Shown piece after piece: positions 37,581-49,001 of a stretch of 64,000 nucleotides of DNA (position 1 is its first letter; every line of letters begins with the position of its first letter). The DNA is taken from assembly GCA_033782935.1 (NCBI GenBank), contig JAWQEG010000369.1:1307501-1371500 (forward strand), written 5' to 3'. Made by a program: the position numbers and the translations under genes. The DNA is from Petrolisthes cinctipes (lineage: Eukaryota; Arthropoda; Malacostraca; Decapoda; Porcellanidae). Below the pieces are notes generated by a model. The model made no database searches. It had not been told where the DNA came from and worked only from the letters and a program-made list of their open reading frames with translations.

Positions 37581-40500
37581 CTATATTTTGAAAATATTCT
37601 AGCACTGTGCAGATTGCTTCTGGGACCCCAAAATATTGAATTTTCGGGTGTTTTGAGCCTGAATTTGAGATATAAACGGGTACAGAAGATACATGCACAT
37701 ATTGACTTTGGGCACCAAAAATATCGATTTTCAGCATGTTTTGGGCCTGAATATTGAAAATACTCTAACACGGAGTAGGCATGTACAGATCGCTTCTGGG
37801 ACCCCAAAATATCGAATTTTCGGGTGTTTAGGGCCAGAATTTGAGATATATACGGGTACAGAAGATGCATGCACATATCGACTTTTGGGCACGTAAAAGA
37901 TCGATTTTCAGTATGTTTTTGGCCTGTATTTTGAAAATACTCTAACACGGAGTAGGCATGTACAGATACCTTCTGGGACCTCTAAATATCGAATTTTCGG
38001 GTGTTTTGGGACTGAATTTGAGATATCGATTTTTTGGCACCTAAAAGATCGATTTTTAGCATGTTTTTAGCCTATATTTTGAAAATATTCTAGCACTGTG
38101 TAGGCATGTACAGATTGCTTCTGGGACCCCTAAATATTGAATTTTCGGGTGTTTTGAGCCTGAATTTGAGATATAAACGGGTACAGAAGATACATGCACA
38201 TATTGACTTTGGGCATCTAAAATATCGATTTTCAGCATGTTTTGGGCCTGTATTTTGAAAATACTCTAACACTGAGTAGGCATGTACAGATTGCTTCTGG
38301 GACCCCAAAATATTGAATTTTCGGGTGTTTTGAGCCTGAATTTGAGATATAAACGGGTACTGAAGATGCATGCACATATCGACTTTTGTGCACCTAAAAG
38401 ATCGATTTTCAGTATGCTTTGAGCATGTATTTTGAAAATACTCTAACACGGAGTAGGCATGTACAGATCGCTTCTGGGACCCCTAAATATCGAATTTTCG
38501 GGTGTTTTGGGACTGAATTTGAGATATCGACTTTTTGGCACCTAAAAGATCGATTTTTAGCATGTTTTTAGCCTATATTTTGAAAATATTCTAGCACTGT
38601 ACAGATTGCTTCTGGGACCGCAAAATATTGAATTTTCGGGTGTTTTGAGCCTGAATTTGAGATATAAACGGGTACAGAAGATACATGCACATATTGACTT
38701 TGGGCACCAAAAATATCGATTTTCAGCATGTTTTGGGCCTGAATTTTGAAAATACTCTAACACGGAGTAGGCATGTACAGATCGCTTCTGGGACCCCAAA
38801 ATATCGAATTTTCGGGTTTTTTGAGCCTGTATTTGAGATATAAACGGGTACTGAAGATGCATGCACATATCGACTTTTGTGCACCTAAAAGATCGATTTT
38901 CAGTATGTTTTGAGCATGTATTTTGAAAATACTCTAACACGGAGTAGGCATGTACAGATCGCTTCTGGGACCCCTAAATATCGAATTTTCGGGTGTTTTG
39001 GGACTGAATTTGAGATATCGACTTTTTGGCACCTAAAAGATCGATTTTTAGCATGTTTTTAGTCTATATTTTGAAAATATTCTAGCATTGTGCAGATTGC
39101 TTCTGGGACCCCAAAATATTGAATTTTCGGGTGTTTTAAGCCTGAATTTGAGATATAAACGGGTACAGAAGATACATGCACATATTGACTTTGGGCACCA
39201 AAAATATCGATTTTCAGCATGTTTTGGGACTGAATTTTGAAAATACTCTAACACGGAGTAGGCATGTACAGATCGCTTCTGGGAACCCAAAATATCGAAT
39301 TTTCGGGTGTTTAGGGCCAGAATTTGAGATATAAACGGGTACAGAAGATGCATGCACATATCGACTTTTGGGCACCTAAAAGATCGATTTTCAGTATGTT
39401 TTTGGCCTATATTTTGAAAATATTCTAGCACTGTGTAGGCATGTACAGATCGCTTCTGGGACCCCTAAATATCGAATTTTCGGGTGTTTTGGGACTGAAT
39501 TTGAGATATCGACTTTTTGGCACCTAAAAGATCGATTTTTAGCATGTTTTTAGCCTATATTTTGAAAATATTCTAGCACTGAGTAGGCATGTACAGATTG
39601 CTTCTGGGACCTCAAAATATTGGATTTTCGGTTGTTTTGAGCCTGAATTTGAGATATAAACGGGTACAGAAGATACATGCACATATTGACTTTGGGCACC
39701 AAAAATATCGATTTTCAGCATGTTTTGGGCCTGAATTTTGAAAATACTCTAACACGGAGTAGGCATGTACAGATCGCTTCTGGGACCCCAAAATATCGAA
39801 TTTTCGGGTGTTTTGAGCCTGTATTTGAGATATAAACGGGTACTGAAGATGCATGCACATATCGACTTTTGTGCACCTAAAAGATCGATTTTCAGTATGT
39901 TTTGAGCATGTATTTTGAAAATACTCTAACACGGAGTAGGCATGTACAAATCGCTTCTGTGACCCCAAAATATCGAATTTTCGGGTGTTTTGGGACTGAA
40001 TTTGAGATATCGACTTTTTGGCACCTAAAAGATCGATTTTTAGCATGTTTTTAGCCTATATTTTGAAAATATTCTAGCACTGTACAGATTGCTTCTGGGA
40101 CCCCAAAATATTGAATTTTCGGGTGTTTTGAGCCTGAATTTGAGATATAAACGGGTACAGAAGATACATGCACATATTGACTTTGGGCACCAAAAATATC
40201 GATTTTCAGCATGTTTTGGGCCTGAATTTTGAAAATACTCTAACACGGAGTAGGCATGTACAGATCGCTTCTAGGACCCCAAAATATCGAATTTTCGGGT
40301 GTTTAGGGCCAGAATTTGAGATATATACGGGTACAGAAGATGCATGCACATATCGACTTTTGGGCACGTAAAAGATCGATTTTCAGTATGTTTTTGGCCT
40401 GTATTTTGAAAATACTCTAACACGGAGTAGGCATGTACAGATACCTTCTGGGACCTCTAAATATCGAATTTTCGGGTGTTTTGGGACTGAATTTGAGATA

Positions 40501-42410
40501 TCGATTTTTTGGCACCTAAAAGATCGATTTTTAGCATGTTTTTAGCCTATATTTTGAAAATATTCTAGCACTGTGTAGGCATGTACAGATTGCTTCTGGG
40601 ACCCCAAAATATTGAATTTTCGGGTGTTTTGAGCCTGAATTTGAGATATAAACGGGTACAGAAGATACATGCACATATTGACTTTGGGCATCTAAAATAT
40701 CGATTTTCAGCATGTTTTGGGCCTGTATTTTGAAAATACTCTAACACTGAGTAGGCATGTACAGATTGCTTCTGGGACCCCAAAATATTGAATTTTCGGG
40801 TGTTTTGAGCCTGAATTTGAGATATAAACGGGTACTGAAGATGCATGCACATATCGACTTTTGTGCACCTAAAAGATCGATTTTCAGTATGTTTTGAGCA
40901 TGTATTTTGAAAATACTCTAACACGGAGTAGGCATGTACAGATCGCTTCTGGGACCCCTAAATATCGAATTTTCGGGTGTTTTGGGACTGAATTTGAGAT
41001 ATCGACTTTTTGGCACCTAAAAGATCGATTTTTAGCATGTTTTTAGCCTATATTTTGAAAATATTCTAGCACTGTACAGATTGCTTCTGGGACCGCAAAA
41101 TATTGAATTTTCGGGTGTTTTGAGCCTGAATTTGAGATATAAACGGGTACAGAAGAAACATGCACATATTGACTTTGGGCACCAAAAATATCGATTTTCA
41201 GCATGTTTTGGGCCTGAATTTTGAAAATACTCTAACACGGAGTAGGCATGTACAGATCGCTTCTGGGACCCCAAAATATCGAATTTTCGGGTTTTTTGAG
41301 CCTGAATTTGAGATATAAACGGGTACTGAAGATGCATGCACATATCGACTTTTGTGCACCTAAAAGATCGATTTTCAGTATGTTTTGAGCATGTATTTTG
41401 AAAATACTCTAACACGGAGTAGGCATGTACAGATCGCTTCTGGGACCCCTAAATATCGAATTTTCGGGTGTTTTGGGACTGAATTTGAGATATCGACTTT
41501 TTGGCACCTAAAAGATCGATTTTTAGCATGTTTTTAGTCTATATTTTGAAAATATTCTAGCATTGTGCAGATTGCTTCTGGGACCCCAAAATATTGAATT
41601 TTCGGGTGTTTTAAGCCTGAATTTGAGATATAAACGGGTACAGAAGATACATGCACATATTGACTTTGGGCACCAAAAATATCGATTTTCAGCATGTTTT
41701 GGGACTGAATTTTGAAAATACTCTAACACGGAGTAGGCATGTACAGATCGCTTCTGGGAACCCAAAATATCGAATTTTCGGGTGTTTAGGGCCAGAATTT
41801 GAGATATAAACGGGTACAGAAGATGCATGCACATATCGACTTTTGGGCACCTAAAAGATCGATTTTCAGTATGTTTTTGGCCTATATTTTGAAAATATTC
41901 TAGCACTGTGTAGGCATGTACAGATCGCTTCTGGGACCCCTAAATATCGAATTTTCGGGTGTTTTGGGACTGAATTTGAGATATCGACTTTTTGGCACCT
42001 AAAAGATCGATTTTTAGCATGTTTTTAGCCTATATTTTGAAAATATTCTAGCACTGAGTAGGCATGTACAGATTGCTTCTGGGACCTCAAAATATTGAAT
42101 TTTCGGGTGTTTTGAGCCTGAATTTGAGATATAAACGGGTACAGAAGATACATGCACATATTGACTTTGGGCACCAAAAATATCGATTTTCAGCATGTTT
42201 TGGGCCTGAATTTTGAAAATACTCTAACACGGAGTAGGCATGTACAGATCGCTTCTGGGACCCCAAAATATCGAATTTTCGGGTGTTTTGAGCCTGTATT
42301 TGAGATATAAACGGGTACTGAAGATGCATGCACATATCGACTTTTGTGCACCTAAAAGATCGATTTTCAGTATGTTTTGAGCATGTATTTTGAAAATACT
42401 CTAACACGGA
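37450..42410 (+). repeat. 2475 bp block, tandem duplicated (two adjacent copies)
   Basis: Copy one is about 37.45-39.93 kb and copy two about 39.93-42.41 kb. The variant CAAATCGCTTCTGTG lies at 37,472 and 39,947, and GACCGCAAAA at 38,616 and 41,091, both 2475 bp apart. The length equals three 491 bp and two 501 bp trimers, about fifteen monomers. Both copies contain the GATATATACGGG A monomer and the GCACGTAAAAGATCG variant. Only a few single-base differences are visible, so this is one of the younger events. Confidence 0.9.
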
Positions 42411-42439
42411 GTAGGCATGTACAGATCGCTTCTGGGACC

Positions 42440-45400
42440 CCTAAATATCGAATTTTCGGGTGTTTTGGGACTGAATTTGAGATATCGATTTTTTGGCACC
42501 TAAAATATCGATTTTCAGCATGTTTTTAGCCTATATTTTGAAAATATTCTAGCACTGTGTAGGCATGTACAGATTGCTTCTGGGACCCCAAAATATTGAA
42601 TTTTCGGGTGTTTTGAGCCTGAATTTGAGATATAAACGGGTACTGAAGATGCATGCACATATCGACTTTTGTGCACCTAAAATATCGATTTTCAGTATGT
42701 TTTGAGCATGTATTTTGAAAATACTCTAACACGGAGTTGGCATGTACAGATCGCTTCTGAGACCCCTAAATATCGAATTTTCGGGTGTTTTGGGACTGAA
42801 TTTGAGATATCGACTTTTTGGCACCTAAAAGATCGATTTTTATCATGTTTTTAGCCTATATTTTGAAAATATTCTAGCACTGAGTAGGCATGTACAGATT
42901 GCTTCTGGGACCCCAAAATATTGAATTTTCGGTTGTTTTGAGCCTGAATTTGAGATATAAACGGGTACAGAAGATACATGCACATATTGACTTTGGGCAC
43001 CAAAAATATCGATTTTCAGCATGTTTTGGGCCTGAATTTTGAAAATACTCTAACACGGAGTAGGCATGTACAAATCGCTTCTGTGACCCCAAAATATCGA
43101 ATTTTCGGGTGTTTTGGGACTGAATTTGAGATATCGACTTTTTGGCACCTAAAAGATCGATTTTTAGCATGTTTTTAGCCTATATTTTGAAAATATTCTA
43201 GCACTGAGTAGGCATGTACAGATTGCTTCTGGGACCTCAAAATATTGAATTTTCGGTTGTTTTGAGCCTGAATTTGAGATATAAACGGGTACAGAAGATA
43301 CATGCACATATTGACTTTGGGCACCAAAAATATCGATTTTCAGCATGTTTTGGGCCTGAATTTTGAAAATACTCTAACACGGAGTAGGCATGTACAGATC
43401 GCTTCTGGGACCCCCAAATATCGAATTTTCGGGTGTTTAGGGCCAGAATTTGAGATATAAACGGGTACAGAAGATGTATGCACATATCGACTTTTGGGCA
43501 CCTAAAAGATCGATTTTCAGTATGTTTTTAGCCTGTATTTTGAAAATACTCTAACACGGAGTAGGCATGTACAGATACCTTCTGGGACCTCTAAATATCG
43601 AATTTTCGGGTGTTTTGGGACTGAATTTGAGATATCGATTTTTTGGCACCTAAAATATCGATTTTCAGCATGTTTTTAGCCTATATTTTGAAAATATTCT
43701 AGCACTGTGTAGGCATGTACAGATTGCTTCTGGGACCCCAAAATATTGAATTTTCGGGTGTTTTGAGTCTGAATTTGAGATATAAACGGGTAATGAAGAT
43801 GCATGCACATATCGACTTTTGTGCACCTAAAATATCGATATTCAGTATGTTTTGAGCATGTATTTTGAAAATAATCTAACACGGAGTTGGCATGTACAGA
43901 TCGCTTCTGAGACCCCTAAATATCGAATTTTCGGGTGTTTTGGGACTGAATTTGAGATATCGACTTTTTGGCACCTAAAAGATCGATTTTTATCATGTTT
44001 TTAGCCTATATTTTGAAAATATTCTAGCACTGAGTAGGCATGTACAGATTGCTTCTGGGACCCCAAAATATTGAATTTTCGGTTGTTTTGAGCCTGAATT
44101 TGAGATATAAACGGGTACAGAAGATACATGCACATATTGACTTTGGGCACCAAAAATATCGATTTTCAGCATGTTTTGGGCCTGAATTTTGAAAATACTC
44201 TAACACGGAGTAGGCATGTACAAATCGCTTCTGTGACCCCAAAATATCGAATTTTCGGGTGTTTTGGGACTGAATTTGAGATATCGACTTTTTGGCACCT
44301 AAAAGATCGATTTTTAGCATGTTTTTAGCCTATATTTTGAAAATATTCTAGCACTGTACAGATTGCTTCTGGGACCCCAAAATATTGAATTTTCGGGTGT
44401 TTTGAGCCTGAATTTGAGATATAAACGGGTACAGAAGATACATGCACATATTGACTTTGGGCACCAAAAATATCGATTTTCAGCATGTTTTGGGCCTGAA
44501 TTTTGAAAATACTCTAACACGGAGTAGGCATGTACAGATCGCTTCTGGGACCCCAAAATATCGAATTTTCGGGTGTTTAGGGCCAGAATTTGAGATATAT
44601 ACGGGTACAGAAGATGCATGCACATATCGACTTTTGGGCACGTAAAAGATCGATTTTCAGTATGTTTTTGGCCTGTATTTTGAAAATACTCTAACACGGA
44701 GAAGGCATGTACAGATACCTTCTGGGACCTCTAAATATCGAATTTTCGGGTGTTTTGGAACTGAATTTGAGATATCGATTTTTTGGCACCTAAAAGATCG
44801 ATTTTTAGCATGTTTTTAGCCTATATTTTGAAAATATTCTAGCACTGTGTAGGCATGTACAGATTGCTTCTGGGACCCCAAAATATTGAATTTTCGGGTG
44901 TTTTGAGCCTGAATTTGAGATATAAACGGGTACAGAAGATACATGCACATATTGACTTTGGGCATCTAAAATATCGATTTTCAGCATGTTTTGGGCCTGT
45001 ATTTTGAAAATACTCTAACACTGAGTAGGCATGTACAGATTGCTTCTGGGACCCCAAAATATTGAATTTTCGGGTGTTTTGAGCCTGAATTTGAGATATA
45101 AACGGGTACTGAAGATGCATGCACATATCGACTTTTGTGCACCTAAAAGATCGATTTTCAGTATGTTTTGAGCATGTATTTTGAAAATACTCTAACACGG
45201 AGTAGGCATGTACAGATCGCTTCTGGGACCCCTAAATATCGAATTTTCGGGTGTTTTGGGACTGAATTTGAGATATCGACTTTTTGGCACCTAAAAGATC
45301 GATTTTTAGCATGTTTTTAGCCTATATTTTGAAAATATTCTAGCACTGTACAGATTGCTTCTGGGACCGCAAAACATTGAATTTTCGGGTGTTTTGAGCC

Positions 45401-45570
45401 TGAATTTGAGATATAAACGGGTACAGAAGATACATGCACATATTGACTTTGGGCACCAAAAATATCGATTTTCAGCATGTTTTGGGCCTGAATTTTGAAA
45501 ATACTCTAACACGGAGTAGGCATGTACAGATCGCTTCTGGGACCCCAAAATATCGAATTTTCGGGTGTTT
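42440..45570 (+). repeat. Distant copy of the 35.69-38.8 kb block (offset 6749 bp)
   Basis: About 3.1 kb is repeated at an offset of 6748 bp before, and 6749 bp after, the one-base T loss at 36,421. Marker pairs are GAGTTGGCAT at 35,986/42,734 and GACCGC at 38,616/45,365. The block carries the whole two-copy heptamer and the start of the 2475 bp block, so it was copied after both existed. It ends near 45,570, where one copy has TTTAGGGCC and the other TTTTTTGAGCC. Confidence 0.87.
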
Positions 45571-48200
45571 AGGGCCAGAATTTGAGATATAAACGGGTAC
45601 AAAAGATGCAAGCACATATTGACTTTTGGGCACCTAAAAGATCGATTTTCAGTATGTTTTTGGCCTATATTTTGAAAATATTCTAGCACTGTGTAGGCAT
45701 ATACAGATTGCTTCTGGGACCCCAAAATATTGAATTTTCGGGTGTTTTGAGCCTGAATTTGAGATATAAACGGGTAATGAAGATGCATGCACATATCGAC
45801 TTTTGTGCACCTAAAATATCGATTTTCAGTATGTTTTGAGCATGTATTTTGAAAATACTCTAACACGGAGTTGGCATGTACAGATCGCTTCTGAGACCCC
45901 TAAATATCGAATTTTCGGGTGTTTTGGGACTGAATTTGAGATATCGACTTTTTGGCACCTAAAAGATCGATTTTTATCATGTTTTTAGCCTATATTTTGA
46001 AAATATTCTAGCACTGAGTAGGCATGTACAGATTGCTTCTGGGACCCCAAAATATTGAATTTTCGGTTGTTTTGAGCCTGAATTTGAGATATAAACGGGT
46101 ACAGAAGATACATGCACATATTGACTTTGGGCACCAAAAATATCGATTTTCAGCATGTTTTGGGCCTGAATTTTGAAAATACTCTAACACGGAGTAGGCA
46201 TGTACAAATCGCTTCTGTGACCCCAAAATATCGAATTTTCGGGTGTTTTGGGACTGAATTTGAGATATCGACTTTTTGGCACCTAAAAGATCGATTTTTA
46301 GCATGTTCTTAGCCTATATTTTGAAAATATTCTAGCACTGTACAGATTGCTTCTGGGACCGCAAAATATTGAATTTTCGGGTGTTTTGAGCCTGAATTTG
46401 AGGTATAAACGGGTACAGAAGATGCATGCACATATCGACTTTTGGGCACGTACAAGATCGATTTTCAGTATGTTTTTGGCCTGTATTTTGAAAATACTCT
46501 AACACGGAGTAGGCATGTACAGATACCTTCTGGGACCTCTAAATATCGAATTTTCGGGTGTTTTGGGACTGAATTTGAGATATCGATTTTTTGGCACCTA
46601 AAAGATCGATTTTTAGCATGTTTTTAGCCTATATTTTGAAAATATTCTAGCACTGTGTAGGCATGTACAGATTGCTTCTGGGACCCCAAAATATTGAATT
46701 TTCGGGTGTTTTGAGCCTGAATTTGAGATATAAACGGGTACAGAAGATACATGCACATATTGACTTTGGGCATCTAAAATATCGATTTTCAGCATGTTTT
46801 GGGCCTGTATTTTGAAAATACTCTAACACTGAGTAGGCATGTACAGATTGCTTCTGGGACCCCAAAATATTGAATTTTCGGGTGTTTTGAGCCTGAATTT
46901 GAGATATAAACGGGTACTGAAGATGCATGCACATATCGACTTTTGTGCACCTAAAAGATCGATTTTCAGTATGTTTTGAGCATGTATTTTGAAAATACTC
47001 TAACACGGAGTAGGCATGTACAGATCGCTTCTGGGACCCCTAAATATCGAATTTTCGGGTGTTTTGGGACTGAATTTGAGATATCGACTTTTTGGCACCT
47101 AAAAGATCGATTTTTAGCATGTTTTTAGCCTATATTTTGAAAATATTCTAGCACTGTACAGATTGCTTCTGGGACCGCAAAATATTGAATTTTCGGGTTT
47201 TTTGAGCCTGAATTTGAGATATAAACGGGTACAGAAGATACATGCACATATTGACTTTGGGCACCAAAAATATCGATTTTCAGCATGTTTTGGGCCTGAA
47301 TTTTGAAAATACTCTAACACGGAGTAGGCATGTACAGATCGCTTCTGGGACCCCAAAATATCGAATTTTCGGGTGTTTAGGGCCAGAATTTGAGATATAA
47401 ACGGGTACAAAAGATGCAAGCACATATCGACTTTTGGGCACCTAAAAGATCGATTTTCAGTATGTTTTTGGCCTATATTTTGAAAATATTCTAGCACTGT
47501 GTAGGCATATACAGATTGCTTCTGGGACCCCAAAATATTGAATTTTCGGGTGTTTTGAGCCTGAATTTGAGATATAAACGGGTACTGAAGATGCATGCAC
47601 ATATCGACTTTTGTGCACCTAAAATATCGATTTTCAGTATGTTTTGAGCATGTATTTTGAAAATACTCTAACACGGAGTTGGCATGTACAGATCGCTTCT
47701 GAGACCCCTAAATATCGAATTTTCGGGTGTTTTGGGACTGAATTTGAGATATCGACTTTTTGGCACCTAAAAGATCGATTTTTATCATGTTTTTAGCCTA
47801 TATTTTGAAAATATTCTAGCACTGAGTAGGCATGTACAGATTGCTTCTGGGACCCTAAAATATTGAATTTTCGGTTGTTTTGAGCCTGAATTTGAGATAT
47901 AAACGGGTACAGAAGATACATGCACATATTGACTTTGGGCACCAAAAATATCGATTTTCAGCATGTTTTGGGCCTGAATTTTGAAAATACTCTAACACGG
48001 AGTAGGCATGTACAAATCGCTTCTGGGACCCCAAAATATCGAATTTTCGGGTGTTTTGGGACTGAATTTGAGATATCGACTTTTTGGCACCTAAAAGATC
48101 GATTTTTAGCATGTTTTTAGCCTATATTTTGAAAATATTCTAGCACTGTACAGATTGCTTCTGGGACCCCAAAATATTGAATTTTCGGGTGTTTTGAGCC
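44600..48200 (+). repeat. 1808 bp block, tandem duplicated (two adjacent copies)
   Basis: Copy one is about 44.6-46.4 kb and copy two about 46.4-48.2 kb. Shared variants are 1808 bp apart: GACCGC at 45,365/47,173 and GAGTTGGCAT at 45,868/47,676. Both copies also have GATGCAAGCACATAT and CATATACAGATTG. The unit holds eleven monomers, with three full ones in a row (E, A, D). The junction lies inside a hybrid monomer starting at 46,340. Confidence 0.88.
46340..46516 (+). repeat. Hybrid C/A monomer at the 1808 bp duplication junction
   Basis: The monomer begins as class C/E (GATTGCTT, GACCGCAAAATATTG, GAGCCTGAATTT) and from about 46,420 continues as class A (GATGCATGCACATATCG, CTTTTGGGCACGTACAAG, CAGTATGTTTTTGGCCTG). 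It is 177 bp long, so the switch kept the register. Its front matches the monomer at 48,148 and its back the one before 44,708, as expected at the join between two tandem copies. It also has private GAGGTATAAAC and GTACAAGATCG changes. Confidence 0.82.
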
Positions 48201-48500
48201 TGAATTTGAGATATAAACGGGTACAGAAGATACATGCACATATTGACTTTGGGAACCAAAAATATCGATTTTCAGCATGTTTTGGGCCTGAATTTTGAAA
48301 ATACTCTAACACGGAGTAGGCATGTACAGATCGCTTCTGGGACCCTAAAATATCGAATTTTCGGGTGTTTAGGGCCAGAATTTGAGATATAAACAGGTAC
48401 AGAAGATGCATGCACATATCGACTTTTGGGCACCTAAAAGATCGATTTTCAGTATGTTTTTGGCCTGTATTTTGAAAATACTCTAACACGGAGTAGGCAT

Positions 48501-48648
48501 GTACAGATACCTTCTGGGACCTCTAAATATCGAATTTTCGGGTGTTTTGGGACTGAATTTGAGATATCGATTTTTTGGCACCTAAAATGTCGATTTTTAG
48601 CATGTTTTTAGCCTATATTTTGAAAATATTCTAGCACTGTGTAGGCAT
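48501..48648 (+). repeat. Class B-beta short monomer, 148 bp
   Basis: Second short class, with the same 29 bp internal deletion but its own marks: GATACCTTCTGGGACCTCTA at the start, CGATTTTTTGGCACC after the deletion, commonly AAAATGTCGA, and a GTGTAGGCAT end. It normally follows class A and precedes class C. Sharing the deletion with B-alpha suggests that one deletion event preceded the split of the two classes. Some copies carry AAAATATCGATTTTCAG instead of AAAATGTCGATTTTTAG, for example near 30,105 and 35,760, which looks like exchange with a full-length class. Confidence 0.9.
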
Positions 48649-48824
48649 GTACAGATTGCTTCTGGGACCCCAAAATATTGAATTTTCGGGTGTTTTGAGC
48701 CTGAATTTGAGATATAAACGGGTACAGAAGATACATGCACATATTGACTTTAGGCATCTAAAATATCGATTTTCAGCATGTTTTGGGCCTGTATTTTGAA
48801 AATACTCTAACACTGAGTAGGCAT
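48649..48824 (+). repeat. Class C monomer, 176 bp
   Basis: Full-length class marked by GATTGCTT, AATATTGAATTTT, TTTTGAGCCTGAATTT, GAAGATACATGCACATATTG, GGGCATCTAAAATATCG, CAGCATGTTTTGGGCCTG and the CACTGAGTAGGCAT end. It has TpG where class A has CpG at three or more sites. It usually follows B-beta and precedes D. In this class the two ~88 bp halves look most alike (TTTTGAGCCTGAATTT against TTTTGGGCCTGTATTT). This particular copy has one private change, GACTTTAGGCATC. Confidence 0.9.
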
Positions 48825-49001
48825 GTACAGATTGCTTCTGGGACCCCAAAATATTGAATTTTCGGGTGTTTTGAGCCTGAATTTGAGATATAAACGGGTA
48901 CTGAAGATGCATGCACATATCGACTTTTGTGCACCTAAAAGATCGATTTTCAGTATGTTTTGAGCATGTATTTTGAAAATACTCTAACACGGAGTAGGCA
49001 T
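48825..49001 (+). repeat. Class D monomer, 177 bp
   Basis: Full-length class. Its front half resembles C (GATTGCTT, AATATTGAA, GAGCCTGAATTT) and its back half resembles A (GATGCATGCACATATCG, ACACGGAGTAGGCAT). Its private marks are GGGTACTGAAG, CTTTTGTGCACC and TATGTTTTGAGCATG. The C-like/A-like mosaic suggests origin by recombination between the two lineages. It normally follows class C and precedes B-alpha. Confidence 0.9.

Larger units (their letters stand above)
48010..49001 (+). repeat. Hexameric higher-order repeat, 992 bp example
   Basis: Six monomers in the order B-alpha 48010-48147 (138 bp), E 48148-48323 (176), A 48324-48500 (177), B-beta 48501-48648 (148), C 48649-48824 (176) and D 48825-49001 (177). 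The sum is exactly 992 bp. The same class order with a 148 bp B-alpha gives about 1002 bp. This is the regular unit of the array, and most block duplications consist of whole or partial copies of it. The B-alpha copy here is a variant with CAAATCGCTT and CCCCAAAATATCG at its front. Confidence 0.88.
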
